From Ryuthela nishihirai (Eukaryota; Arthropoda; Arachnida; Araneae; Heptathelidae): a stretch of DNA of 64,000 nt. The notes below the pieces were generated by a model. It was given only the letters and a program-made list of their open reading frames with translations. It ran no database searches and was not told the DNA's origin. Shown piece by piece: positions 26,101-41,100 of this stretch (within the stretch, counting starts at the first letter, position 1; every line of letters starts with the position of its first letter). The stretch covers positions 930,001-994,000 of the forward strand of contig JAWZYU010000056.1 of the NCBI GenBank assembly GCA_038380435.1, in the 5' to 3' direction. A program made the translations under genes and the position numbers.

Positions 26101-29100
26101 ACGATGGTGGTGTGGAACTTAACATGTTATATGGCTGGGGTATGCCTGTACGTCCTTGGCCTGCATATTCCCCATATTTGTCACCTATTATGCATGTTTG
26201 GGATATGATGGAACGTTACTGACCACCACCTTGCAGCACCCTGCCACTGTTGAACACCTCATAGCTGAGTGTTCACCGAAGAGGTGTCATCCTGGTGATA
26301 TAGTATTAAAATCCTAGTTATCATCAGGACGACATTCACCACCTTTTTAACTCGCTACTTAGATGTTTGGCTGCTTATATCACTGTTCATGGAGGCCATT
26401 CTTCTTATTGGTGTACGTTGCATTTTTGTAAGTTAATATTGCGATTTGATGTACAAATTTAATTGTTTCTTATGTATGTTGCTATCTGTCATGCTAGTTG
26501 TTTCGAGCTCAAAGCAAACACTCCTTGTAGGTGGGATAATTTTAATGTCAAGAAGTGTACATTAAGATAAAAATACTCATTTGATGAGCAATTTATGTTT
26601 CATAAATTATTTTGTAAGTTTTTAAACGTTTTATAACTGGTTTTATAATGAATTTTAACATTTGAAAACAATATTGCTCAAGAGTAGTGTAATAATTAGT
26701 TTTATCTCTGGTTAGTCCACTTTCCACAGACGCTTGACAGGCATCTATCAATATAATGGACTCCCCGCCCTATCCATGGTCAATAGAGAACCCGATGGGC
26801 TTGGAAAGATCGCTGTCCATCAGATGGGATATTAAGCCATGGCCCTGTGTGCGGGAGAGCCGTACTCTGTGCATGTTAAATAACATGCTGAATGGCCTTG
26901 ACTGGAGGCTATCATCTGTCTCCCAACAGCTGTTCCAGTGGGTCACCTCTCCCAACCTTCTCTGAGCCCTTGGGGTCCTTGTGACCTAGCCATTTAGCCC
27001 ATGGTGTGCAAAAAAGTGCCACTCAGAGGTAAAACAACCCAACCCAAATCAATATAATGGATGCTTTAGAAATAGTATGAAATCAAAGTAATCTTAGCAA
27101 TGCATAATTCAGTTTATAGTAGCTAAGAGCAAAAGCATTCTGTAGAACTTAATAAGTAAAGAGTTACCTGTAAAAATGAGTTTTGGTTGGAGAAGGAAGA
27201 GAATCTGCTCTTGCCAAAAATCAGTTTTTTCCCCTGCTAATACTTCATTTGATTTTTAAATGCACGAGCTTGCGAGTGTAATTACTCTGTGTTTTTTTTT
27301 TAGTATGAAAGAAAATTACTCTTATGAAATTTGTGTTTGACGTTGTATTTTTCACTAAATGTAGTAGCTAATGATACAGTTTTCTTAGATATAAATGTTT
27401 TAGAAGAAATTGTAGCAAGGCAAAATCAAGTTACCACTACATGGAAAAGCTCAATGCTCTCTTTGTCATCTGAACTACATTCTGAAGCAGAAGAGTTGCA
27501 GGATATAATTTTTGTTGATGTGGTTGATATCTATAAAAACATACCACATAAATTACTTCACTTTTATAATTGGTACGTGATGTTTTTGCACATTAGATCA
27601 AAATGTAAATTTTAATTTTCAGTCTTTAAAAAATACTGTTAATATACTTTGGGTTTGAATTATATTTTGAATATATATATACAGAGAAAGAAATTAGTTC
27701 TGTTTTGGCTTACTGGAAGAAAAATGATCCTAATGAATTGCTTCATTGTTATATTTCATGTATGGAATTGCTATGGTTTAAACTGATTGTGCAACAAAAT
27801 GTGCTAATACCAAAGAGAAAATTAACTAATACTCAAGTACAAAAATTGCTATAGCAAAATAATGCTGATTTCTCAAACAGGTCATTGGGGCGGGGGTGGC
27901 TCAGTCGGTAGCGTGCCAGGCTCGTAATCTGTAGTTCCCAGGTTTGAGTCCCAGCTGGATCAGCATTGAGATTTATCTCTGCAAAATTCCCCGCCCTGCC
28001 CACGGTCAGTAGGGGACACCGATGGGCTTGGAAAGGCCGCCGTCCGTCGGATGGGACGTTAAGCCGTGGCCCCGTGTGCGGGAGAGACATACCCTGTGCA
28101 TGTTAAAGAACACACTGGATGGCTTTGACGGGGGGCTACCATCTGTCTCCCAACAGCTGTTCCAGTGGGTCCCCTCCCCCAACCTTCTCTGAGCCTTCGG
28201 GGTCCATGTGACCTGGCCATTTAGCCCATGGTGTGCAAAAAAGTGCTGCTCAGAGGTAAAACAACACAACCCAACTCAAACAGGTCATTCTAATGTTTTA
28301 TGTAAGAATATATACATATGGCAACTGTACATATTGTACAGCTGCTGTATGTACATATTCTTACATAAAACATTATAATGACCTGTATATAACATTTGAA
28401 ATAATTAGTTGAAAAAAATTGTTTGTCCTGAGTAGGATTCGAAGTCACGTCTCCCAGAAACATGCGAGGCATCTTAACTGCTAGACCACCAAAAACTAAC
28501 AATTCCTTCAATGCCTGGCATGCTTCTGGGAGACGTGAGTTCGAATCCCACTCAGTAAAATCAATTTTTTTCAACTAATTATTTCAAGTGTTTCTTGTCT
28601 ACAGAACGTTTTTGTGTGATATTTTATTATTGAATTATATAACATATATATATGTAACAGTGTCAAATAATTTTGGCAAGGGATAATAGAAGCTCTTACA
28701 GAAAAGTTGTCTTCTTCCAGTCCCCTTCTTCCTTTGATGGGATGGCTGATAAATGTGCAGGAAGCAAATGACCAGTTTCACTGCTCAGTTGTCTCCGCAA
28801 AATTCCCCTCCCTGTCCCTGTCAGTAGGGGACACCAATGGGCTTGGAAAGGCCGCCGTCCGTCGGATGGGACGTTAAGCCGTGGCCCCTTGTGCGGGAGA
28901 GCCATACCCTGTGCACGTTAAAGAACACATTGGAGTCCTTGATGGAAGGCTACCATCTATCTCTTCCCGCTCAGAGGTAAAACAACCCAACGTTAAAGAA
29001 CACGCTGGATGGCCTTGACAGGAGGCTACCATCTTTCTCCCAACAGCTGTTCCGGTGGGTCCCCTCCCCCAACCTTCTCTGAGCCTTCGGGGTCCATGTG

Positions 29101-32100
29101 ACCTGGCCATTTAGCCCATGGTGTGCAAAAAAGTGCCGCTCAGAGGTAAAACAACCCAACGTTAAAGAGCACGCTGTATGGCCTTGACGGGAGGCTACCA
29201 TCTTTTTCCCAACAGCTGTTCCAGTGGGTCCCCTCCCCCAACCTTCTCTGAGCCTTCGGGGTCCATGTGACCTGGCCATTTAACCCACGGTGTGCAAAAA
29301 AGTGCCGCTCAGAGGTAAAACAACCCAACGTTAAAGAGCACGCTGTATGGCCTTGACGGGAGGCTACCATCTTTTTCCCAACAGCTGTTCCAGTGGGTCC
29401 CCTCCCCCAACCTTCTCTGAGCCTTCGGGGTCCATGTGACCTGGCCATTTAACCCATGGTGTGCAAAAAAGTGCCGCTCAGAGGTAAAACAACCCAACGT
29501 TAAAGAGCACGCTGTATGGCCTTGACGGGAGGCTACCATCTTTTTCCCAACAGCTGTTCCAGTGGGTCTTCTCCCCCAACCTTCTCTGAGCCTTCGGGGT
29601 CCATGTGACCTGGCCATTTAACCCATGGTGTGCAAAAAAGTGCCGCTCAGAGGTAAAACAACCCAACGTTAAAGAGCACGCTGTATGGCCTTGACGGGAG
29701 GCTACCATTTTTTTCCCAACAGCTGTTCCAGTGGGTCCCCTCCCCCAACCTTCTCTGAGCCTTCGGGGTCCATGTGACCTGGCCATTTAACCCACGGTGT
29801 GCAAAAAAGTGCCGCTCAGAGGTAAAACAACCCAACGTTAAAGAGCACGCTGTATGGCCTTGACGGGAGGCTACCATCTTTTTCCCAACAGCTGTTCCAG
29901 TGGGTCCCCTCCCCCAACCTTCTCTGAGCCTTCGGGGTCCATGTGACCTGGCCATTTAACCCATGGTGTGCAAAAAAGTGCCGCTCAGAGGTAAAACAAC
30001 ACAACGTTAAAGAGCACGCTGTATGGCCTTGACGGGAGGCTACCATCTTTTTCCCAACAGCTGTTCCAGTGGGTCCCCTCCCCCAACCTTCTCTGAGCCT
30101 TCGGGGTCCATGTGACCTGGCCATTTAACCCATGGTGTGCAAAAAAGTGCCGCTCAGAGGTAAAACAACCCAATGTTAAAGAGCACGCTGTATGGCCTTG
30201 ACGGGAGGCTACCATCTTTTTCCCAACAGCTGTTCCAGTGGGTCCCCTCCCCCAACCTTCTCTGAGCCTTCGGGGTCCATGTGACCTGGCCATTTAACCC
30301 ATGGTGTGCAAAAAAGTGCCGCTCAGAGGTAAAGCAACACAACGTTAAAGAGCACGCTGTATGGCCTTGACGGGAGGCTACCATCTTTTTCCCAACAGCT
30401 GTTCCAGTGGGTCCCCTCCCCCAACCTTCTCTGAGCCTTCGGGGTCCATGTGACCTGGCCATTTAACCCATGGTGTGCAAAAAAGTGCCGCTCAGAGGTA
30501 AAACAACACAACGTTAAAGAGCACGCTTTATGGCCTTGACGGGAGGCTACCATCTTTTTCCCAACAGCTGTTCCAGTGGGTCCCCTCCCCCAACCTTCTC
30601 TGAGCCTTCGGGGTCCATGTGACCTGGCCATTTAACCCACGGTGTGCAAAAAAGTGCCGCTCAGAGGTAAAACAACAACCCACTGCTCATTTGGCAGCAG
30701 CTTACTTACTAGTAATTGATTACCCATTATAAAGTAAGATCTTTACCCCTTTAAGGCACAAACTCAGCAAAAAACTCTTACATCTTAAATTCCTCCTGGA
30801 TTTTAAGGATTCTGATGTAATCACCAATTTCCTGAAAATTAATTGCAAGAAATTTATGATGTCCATGGATAAAATCATACAAATGGCAGAACTTAAGGTA
30901 TTTTGAACAGCCATTAGAATTATCCACAAAGATGTTTTAAAAACTGAATAGGCAGCATATTTTAAACTCAAAAATAAATTTGAACTATTACAGTGTACTA
31001 AAATCCTCAGAAGATTTGAGCAAGACAACTTCAAAAATATAAAGGTTAAATTAAAAATTTACTCCCAAATTCCATATTAAACCCATTAAAATTATCAATC
31101 TCCCTTCCCATCAGTTAAGTGCTCCTGGTATCAAAGTTCAAAATCTTTCTAATTCTTGGCCTTCTAGAAGGAATCGATTGAAAAATGGGGTAATAAAACT
31201 CGGATAATTGGACACCTGATTGTATACATTTTGCTTTGAAGCAATTCTAGCGTCTATTCCCAAAAAATTCAAAGATAAAGCATGGTTTGAAATATTATGA
31301 GTTTTCAAAAATAATTAAACACATTTCAGTAAGAAATAAGAAAAACGAAATAAATGGACTTAAGTATATTAAAAACTCTAAAAAAAGATAAACCGAGTCA
31401 AATTTATCCCAATAGATAAATCAAATCAAAACGTTATAAACAATGAATAAAACTTTTAAAATAAATTTTTGACTGTCATTCTTGATCTGAATTGTTCCGC
31501 AATCAATGATTCCCCATTGATGCTCTCCTTGCTAAATTGGCAGGTATTAAAAATCATGGCATTCTTCCTCCCAACAGCCAGAAAGCCTGCATACCACCAT
31601 TGTATCCAGTGTTACCTCTTCTGTTTGTCAAAATCAAATTCACAAAGGAGGCTACATTTTAACCATCGGCTTCAAAATGTCAATCACCAACTTATTGAAT
31701 GTAAAAAGGTTTTATCACCTGCAAGAATTTTTTCTCCAACAATATACAACGATATTCCGGTGAAGTGAGAACTTGGTCAATACTACACAGAATGTAGTTC
31801 AGAACAAGTTCTCACTTTACCTTGTGGTTGTATCAGTAAATTAAAAGAGTTTCCCTCACTCCCTAATTAAAATTGGCTTCATTCGACGTACCTAAATATC
31901 TATGCAATCCTGTGAAGAATCGTGTCATCCAAAACAGTCAATTTTCAAATTAAGTTCAAGAATTTTAAATAAACCTTTGGCATACCAATTGTCTTACATC
32001 TATCCTGGGTGCGTGGGTGGCTCAGTCGGTACCACGCCAGGCTCGTAATCTGTAGTTCCCAGGTTCGAGTCCCAGCTGGGTCAGCGTTGAGATTTATCTC

Positions 32101-35100
32101 CGCAAAATTCTCCGCCCTGCCTACAGAAAAACGACACAATACAGCCATGCCTTAACCCGGGGCTCGAACCCAGATCCAAGTAATCTAAAATGCATTTTGC
32201 ATATAAGGTTCACAGGGTAGGGCTCAGTTGGTAGTGAGCCAGATTCGTAATCTGCAGTTTCCAGGTTTGAATCCCAGCTGGGCTAGCATTGAGATTTATC
32301 TCTGCAAAACTCCTCACCCTCCCCTTGATCAGTAGAGGACATACTAATGGGCTTGAAAAGGCCACCTTCCGTCAGATGGGATCTAAAGCCATGGCCCTGA
32401 TGGTAGCCTTGATGGATTTGGGTTGTTTTACCTCTGAGCGGCACTTTTTTGCACACCTTGGGCTAAATGGCCAGGTCACATGGACCCCGAAGGCTCAGAG
32501 AAAGTTGTGGGAGGGGACCCACTGGAACAGCTGTTGGGAGACAAATAGTAGCCTCCCGTCAAGGCCATCCAGCGTGTTCTTTAACGTGCACAGGGTATGG
32601 CTCTCCCGCACACGGGGCCACGGCTTAACGTCCCATCCGACGGACGGAGGCCTTTCCAAGCCCATCGGTGTCCCCTACTAACCGTGGGCAGGGCGGGGGA
32701 TTTTGCAGAGATAAATCTCAACGCTGACCCAGCTGGGACTCGAACCTGGGAACTACAGATTATGGGCCTGGCGCGCTACCGACTGAGCCACCCCCGCCCC
32801 GCCTTGATGGAAGGCTACCATCTTTTGTAACAGCTGTCCAGTGGTCCCCTCCCCCCCAGCCTTTTCTGAGGCCTCAGGGTCCTTGTAAAGGTAAAATAAC
32901 ACAGCCCTTGCATATGTAATGACCATAATGTATTTAAATATGTGAACTTTTTATTAGACATGCCATTCGTATGTCATTCACAAATAAATATTGTTAATCA
33001 CTCACAAACCTGGCTAAACCCCTTTTGCTTATGGAGAGAGATACATAACCTTAAAGTGCCAGAAGACGGTTCCCACAGAACTTCACTGCAGTAAAAATTT
33101 TTTTTTTTCAAATTAGTCATGAAAATTAACAAATCACACCCTGTTCAATAGCATGAACAAGTTCTTTTGGTTACTTCAGGATAGAGCTCAAGAATTCTTT
33201 AAATTTTCTTGTTGAAAACACTTCAAAATTAAGCAGCATAAGGAAGCGCTATTCTTGGTATTCTAGAAACCACACATTTGAATGGTGGAGAGTGCTATTA
33301 GCAGTGCCATAGGTATCGAAAGCTGCTTAGGACATTATAAAGTTAAAGGCTGCATTTTTAAGTGCCTTGCAACAAACTATTTGCCATGCATAGGAGTGTG
33401 ACAAGCAGAAGAGGTTAAGAAAAAGTAGGAAAATGAAAACGCGTGGTATTAAAAGGCAAAAATTATGAAGAAAATTGAAGGAGCAGTTATGCATATATTA
33501 TAATGTTTGAATAATCATTGATAATAATCACCATGAGTGCAGAAGGGGCGGGGGTGGCTCAGTCGGTAGCGCGCCAGGCTCGTAATCTGTAGTTCCCAGG
33601 TTCGAGTCCCAGCTCGGTCAGTGTTGAGATTTATCTCCGCAAAAATTCCCCGCCCTGCCCACGGTCAGTAGGGGACACCGATTGGCTTGGAAAGGCCGCC
33701 GTCCGTCGGATGGGATGTTAAGCCGTGGCCCCGTGTGCGGGAGAGCCATACCCTGTGCACGTTAAAGAACACGCTGGATGGCCTTGACGGGAGGCTACCA
33801 TCTGTCTCCCAACAGCTGTTCCAGTGGGTTCCCTCCCCCAACCTTCTCTGAGCCTTCGGGGTCCATGTGACCTGGCCATTTAGCCCGTGGTGTGCAAAAA
33901 AGTGCCGCTCAGAGGTAAAACAACAACAACAACTGGTACAAGTACTCATTACAAAACTATTGGCACAATATGGGAAAATCATGGGGAAGTAATTCATGAA
34001 GTGCAATGTGTTTAAAGTGAAAAAATTGAAACTTATATTCCATATACATTTACCAGAATGGTATCTAAAAGATGTCTTGATTTGACTGCATTTTTATAAA
34101 ATTGCATTAATTTTTTTTCTTTAATCAGAAATCAGATATTTTATTATGAATCTTGTAAATTGGCAAATGGATTTCACAATTTTTTTGTGTTTGTGCAAGA
34201 TTTGCTGCAACTGAATTTGGCACACTGAATTTTCGTTGTGTTTTAAAATATGAGGAATTACCAAAATAATTTTGAAATAGATGACCTGATTAACCTTAAA
34301 GATAACTAGACCTGATTAACAAAAACAAATATGTGAATTTTATGAAATATTTACTATTTTACATCACAAAGTTTTTTACAGTTAATTTTCAATACACTGT
34401 TGTTTCCTTAGGTTAACTGCAGAGCACAATTTCAGTTATCTTCTGAAAACAGATGATGATTGTATGGTGGATGTGCCGAAGGTATTGCGGAAGTTAATGA
34501 AAAGAAATTCTCAGTTTTCTCCATCCAAAATGTGGTGGTGGAGTAGGTAATTTTTATTTTATTTTTTTCTGTGAAAGGAACAAAAGTATAAATCACTCCA
34601 GTTTTTGTTACTGAAATATTTGTTACGATTTGAGCAAGAGAATTAGTGTTTTCATTTTCTTTCAGATATAATGAATGGTGCTTTCGTTAAAAAATGATTA
34701 TTTGATGGTTTGAGAAACAGTTATCTAATAAAGTAGTAAGCATCAAAAGACTAAGAATCTATATAGGATTTACTTACACTTATAGGAAGAAGAATCTATA
34801 TAGGATTATAAGAATCTATATAGGATTTACTTAACACTTATTTGAATAACAATTATCATTCAAATGAATATTTTAAAGTATTCTGTAATATGTAGGGGAA
34901 TAAGGAAAATCTACAACCATGCTCAGTAATTCAGGCACGATTGATTATATTTACACATCTAAAATGTAAGGAAATATATCTGTTTATAAAACAGTTGTTG
35001 CCTATTTGAGTTGCTGCATTAAACCAAGTGGCGACTGAGAGTCACGTCTTGAGAGCAAAGGATCTCTGTTTATAAACCAGTTATTGTTGCCATTTGAGTT

Positions 35101-38100
35101 GCTGCATTAAATCAAGTGACAACTGGGTCACGTCTTGAGAGCAAAGGATCTCTGTTTATAAACCAGTTATTGTCGCCATTTGAGTTGCTGCATTAAATCA
35201 AGTGGCGACTGAGGGTCACCTCTCGAGAACAAAGGGTTAAAGCAATTGTAAAATAACTGTAGCTGTCCACGATGTGTGAAGATGCAAATTTTATTGTTTA
35301 TAAATACGTTCTTCTACAGTATGTTTTGTCCAAATCAGATACATATGCATTAAGAGTATGGGACACTACTAATCTCTGAACTTGTTTGAAGGATGAACAG
35401 TCTGGTTCCAGTTGTAGCATTATAGTTGCCCAATTGTTCTGAGCACCTTGAATGAAAATTCCATTATTTCCATACTGCTGCTTTTAACAGCAAAGTTTAC
35501 AATTGAGGATGATTGGAGTCATGCATCATTTTACTGAGCTTGTTAGAGTAGTGTGCTTAATTGAAATTCAAGCTTTTACAGGTATATTGTGGACTGTTCA
35601 TGTTATAATGCTCCAAAGATTATTAATTTTTAAAGTTGGACATTTTGTCTAATCCAAATTTTTTCAAATTCTAGATAGCTGTATTGGGTGCCAGACAATA
35701 ATAACTTGCCAAATAAAGTTGAAATAGGGTTTGTTAATGTATAATATCAGGCGTTACTTATCGAGTAAGAATTCAGAAAGGATTGTCAAGTTTAATTGAA
35801 GTTTAAATATAATCAAAAATCAATTAACATTGCTCAAGAGAAAAATAGCAAAAATTCAAAAGTTTCCATAACAAACAAAGTTTATTTCCAAAAAATTCAA
35901 CTCACCCAACTGAATGGTAGATTACAAAAAAGTTGGAGTATCAGTAACTCACATCTATCTAAGCAGCAGATACTACATCTCCACTCCATGACCGGGGCGG
36001 GGGTGGCTCAGTCGGTAGCGGGCCAGGCTCGTAATCTGTAGTTCCCAGGTTCGAGTCCCAGCTGGGTCAGCGTTGAGTTTCATCTCCGCAAAATTCCCCG
36101 CCCTGCCCACGGTCAGTAGGGGACACCGATGGGCTTGGAAAGGCCGCCGTCCGTCAGATGGGACGTTAAGCTGTGGTCCCGTGTGCGGGAGAGCCATACC
36201 CTGTGCACGTTAAAGAACACGCTGGATGGCCTTGACGGGAGGCTACCATCTGTCTCCCAACAGCTGTTCCAGTGGGTCCCCTCCCCCAACCTTCTCTGAG
36301 CCTTCGGGGTCCATGTGACCTGGCCATTTAGCCCATGGTATGCAAAAAAGTGCCGCTCAGAGGTAAAACAACCCAACAAATCCACTCCACGACCCAACAT
36401 CACCCCTCTCTATCTCACAATCTGATAATAAGTGACTTAACGTCACTTAGTTATAACATGCGGTGTACAAAACCAGCACATGTCTATTGCACACCAGAAA
36501 AGACATTTGCATAATATGACGATCGCACTAGCTATGACGCAAGAGGGGTTGTGTCCTACACACGCTTTAGCAGTTGACAATCAAAAGGTTGGAGTTGCAC
36601 ATGCCATAGCTCGGAACGAGGATTGCGATGTCCGAAAAATGAAATAAAATCCCCAATATGATAAATATAACGGAAATAAAGCAAAACTGGTTAAGGAAAA
36701 CTAAAAGTGAATGGGTGGACCATCACAATAAGTATTTCAGTTGTGATTTTTCTCTTTAAAATATTCTTTTGTGTTCTGAGATACTGACATTTTTCAATTT
36801 AAAGATAGCTTGCATATCTGAAAGGAAAATGCTAAACTACAAAAATAGCATATTGCCTCTGATGAATAAGGGAGGCTTATTTCCAAAGAAAATGAATTTT
36901 TTTTTTATTTTTTCATCTTTAGCACCTTCTGACAATGGAAATTTGAATTAATGGATGATTGGGAAAGTGGAAATAATAATATTTTATTTGCACCTATAAA
37001 ATACAAAAATAATTTCTCATATCTTAAAATCAAAAATTTGCATTTTCCACAGGATAAGAAGTAAATCATCACTGCCACTGTAAACCTCTGACTGTTACAT
37101 TTTACCACCAAAATTCCAAATTTCTCTCATATATAGGTCATTTGTAACATTCGTCAAAAATTTTTGCATTCTTCCAACGTTAGAGAACAGTGTTATAAAG
37201 CTTTTGGGAAATTTTGAAAATCAAAATTGTAATATTTCTTTGAAACCTGTCCAATCCAGAAATAATTTTTTATCTTTAAAAACAAATATGTTTAAGTCTT
37301 TAGTTGGGTAGATAGATCTCAAGATGAAAAAAATTTTTTTTATAGAAAATTGATATGAAATAGCTGATTTAGATGTGCCAGCAGTATTGGGGTATCATAG
37401 TGATTCTCACACAATGGACATTTGTACGTGTTCTGTCTGCTGAGCACTTTCTTTTGGGTGTAACAACTTCGATGGTGCAGTCCCAGAACCATGTGTTGTG
37501 ATAAACAGGGCAGCTCATTAAGAAAAGGAAGAATATTTACATGGCAATTTAAATTAAATTTCAGGTCTGAAAATTGGAAATATTGGTATTGATTTATAAA
37601 AATTTTTTTTAATAAAATTTTTTAAATAATAATATTTTCATATGAAAAAAATGCATAATTTTTAAAGGGAATATTTGCAATTTTATACTAAGAAACTTAA
37701 AACATTAGACATTTTTAAAAGCTTATTTTTAAAAGAAAACTGTCCAGGCCCATCCTGGAGTCCCCCCACCCAGAAAATATTTTTGTATTATGATTAATAT
37801 TTATATACAATAATTGTGGCTGCCCAAAAATTTGAACTCTAGATATACCTCAAATTAACAATAATGCCCCTAATGTAGAGTGCACTTGTCGAATTTTCAC
37901 TAGATTGAAAAAATATTACATTGTGTGTAATATTTTGAAGTTAGTGAAAAGTTTTAATATTTATTTTAGTACTTTTTGTCTGCTTCTACTATCTCAGTTA
38001 TGAGCAATTGCAAACCATCAGAGCATATCAAATTTCGGTGTAAAGCAGAGGGACCAAATTGAAATCCTGGATAAGGTATGAATGTTTCTTTCTAATTTAT

Positions 38101-41100
38101 GCTGTCTTTCTGCTGTGGTCATCTTTCTTACAGATGATGATTGAAAATTACACTGACAGAATTTGACAAGAGCCTGCCTTTAGATCCACTTTCAGCATTT
38201 GACCTTTGTTGAAAAGAAGAAACTACTGTAAGTGTATTAGATGCACCAATCCAGTTTTGGTTTTAGTTTTAGTTATGGGGTGGGGGTGGCTCAGTCAGTA
38301 GTGCACCAGGCTCATAATCTGTAGTCCCCAGGTTAGAGTCCCAGCTGGGTCAGCATTGAGATTTATCTCTGCAAAATTCCCTGCCCTACCAGGGGACACC
38401 GATGGGCTTGGAAAGGCCGCTGTCTGTCAGATGGGACATTTAAGCCATGGCCCCTTGTATGGTAGAACCATACCCTGTGCACGTTAAAGGACATGCTGGT
38501 GGCCTTGATGGGAGGCTACCATCTGTCTCCCAACAGCTGTTCCAGTGGGTCCCCTTCCCCAACCTTCTCTGAACCCTTGGAGTCCTTGTGACCTGGCCAT
38601 TTAGCCCATGGTGTGCAAAAAAGTGCCGCTCAGAGGTGAAACAACCCAACCCAAAGTTTTAGTTATGTGCATGAAAAATGTGCTGTATACAGTGAAGAAC
38701 ATAATAAATGTCTACGATGAAAAAAATCTCCCCATATAAGCTGTCACATAGATCTCAACACACTCTGCTCTGAGGCATGAATTTCTTGTGACCTGACTTT
38801 TAGTCCATTGGATGAAATAAAATCGATTATCAGAAGAACCAATTAGTTGAATATTTAGAACCATTTTTGTCTTTTCTATTTGCTCTTGGTAATAATATAC
38901 AAAGAAATATGAAAATATAAAATACCCTCAAACAGCTGCTTGCCACAGAGGTCTTGACAGGAGCCTGTCAGTTTAATACGACGTAGTAGAAGTTCTGTGA
39001 GGATGGCGGGACCTCAGCAGAAAGACAACAGAAATATCCATGTCTTATCCGGGTCTTGAACCCAGGTCCCTGAGATCATTAGCCATGTGTGCTAACCACT
39101 CCTCGGCCATGGGAATAAGTTTATAGTTTAATATTTTTACTTCTGATTTAATTATTTGTATCATTATATTAACTTATAATACAAATTTTCTCCCATAAAG
39201 GTTTCGTAGTCAGTGGCCACTGAATGATTTTGGGAAGTGGGCTGAATATGAATATAAGTCTCCTGTTTATCCATCATTTCCTTGTGGGAGTGGCTATGTC
39301 CTCTCTAACAACTTGGTTAAATGGCTCTCTCAAAATGTGCAATATTTGCATCCATATCAGGTATGGTAAAGAGAAAAATCTTGATAGATAAAGAAAGTGT
39401 ATTTGCTAGTAATAAGTTTATTTAAAATTATTATGATCTGTAAATGATAGGCATAAGCAGAAGTGGGATTGGGTACCTTTCTACTGAGATGCATACAACC
39501 AATTAGAAGTAGCCACAACATTCGTCTAATCAACTCCATTTTTTATTTGGTAATGTTATTAGTACCTATCAAAGGAGATAATTTCCCATTTGAAAGGAAA
39601 CAGAATAGAATGGGTAGCAAGTCAGTTTGACCTACTATTCTAGTATTGTTATGGGGGGTGGGGGTGGTTCAGTCGGTAGCGCCCCAGGCTCGTAATCTGT
39701 AGTTCCCAAGTTCGAGTCCCAGCTGGGTCAGTGTTGAGATTTATCTCCGCAAAATTTCCCCGCCCTGTCCTCGGTCAGTAGGGGACACCGATGGGCTTGG
39801 AAAGGCCACCGTCCGTTGGATGGGACGTTAAGCCGTGGTCCCGTGTGCGGGAGAGCCATACCCTGTGCACGTTAAAGAACACGCTGGATGGCCTTGACGG
39901 GAGGCTACCATCTGTCTCCCAACAGCTGTTCCAGTGTGTCCCCTCCCCCAACCTTCTCTGAGCCTTCGGGGTCCATGTGGCCTGGCCATTAGCCCATGGT
40001 GTGTAAAAAAAGTGCTGCTCAGAGGTAAAACAATCCAATCCAATCTGATATTGTTTTGCCCACACTGTTTAGGAGTGGTCAGCTTTACACGATTTTGGTG
40101 CTGCCTTTTAAAGCATCCAGATTCCTCTAATGTTGTTTATGATTAAGGGATTCTGGACTTGTTTCAGTTGAGGAATAATCTACTGCTGTTCAATTTATTA
40201 TGTAGTTTGGTAGCCACAATGAACTAATATACATGGTACCTTATAATGCCTGATGAGAGTTAATGAGCTACCTAATGCTTTTGGGATTTCATTGACCTTA
40301 AATTAGAGTTATGTAAAAGGTAACTACATAGCATGATCAAAAGGTTCAGGGACTGATTATCTTGATAATGCAGTGTTGTAGTGGGGGCAGGGATGGCTCA
40401 GTCGGTACCAGGCTCGTAATCTGTAGTTCCCAGGTTCGAGTCCCAGCTGGGTCAGCGTTGAGATTTATCTCCGCAAAATTCCCTGCCTTGCCCACGGTCA
40501 GTAGGGGACACCGATGGGATTGGAAAGGCTGCCGTCCGTTGAATGAGACGTTAAGCCGTGGCCCCGTGTGTGGGAGAGCCATACCCTGTGCACATTAAAG
40601 AACATGCTGGATGGCCTTGACGGGGGGCTACCATCTTTCTCCAACAGCTGTTCCAGTGGGTCCCCTTCCCCAACCTTCTCTGAGCCTTCGGGGTCCATGT
40701 GACCTGGCCATTAAGCCCATGGTGTGCAAAAAAGTGCTGCTCAGAGGTAAAACAACCCAACAACCCCACTTATCTGCAGTGTATTAATTAGTGCATGTTG
40801 AATGGAAGATGATTTTGCATGCTTAACACCATATTAAAACGATTTTTCCTTACTATACTGCTCAATAAAATCAGAAGTGGCTCAGTCGGTAGCATGCCAA
40901 GCTCGTAATCTGCAATTCCCAAGCTTAAGTGCCACTTGGGCCAGCACTGACATTTATGTCTGCAAAACTCCCTTGAGTCAGTGGGTGACACCGATGGGTA
41001 TGGAAAGACCACCATCTATCAAATAGGATGTTCAGCCATGGTCCCGTGTGTGGGAGAGCTATACTCTGTGCATGTTAAAGAACACGCTGGATGGCCTTGA

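Noticed and set aside
28874..30631. Series of overlapping 102-codon open frames, and similar frames at 58,644-61,949
   Set aside because: They are repeated translations of the 169-bp SINE module in two frames. Their identity follows the repeat period, with no independent evidence of coding.
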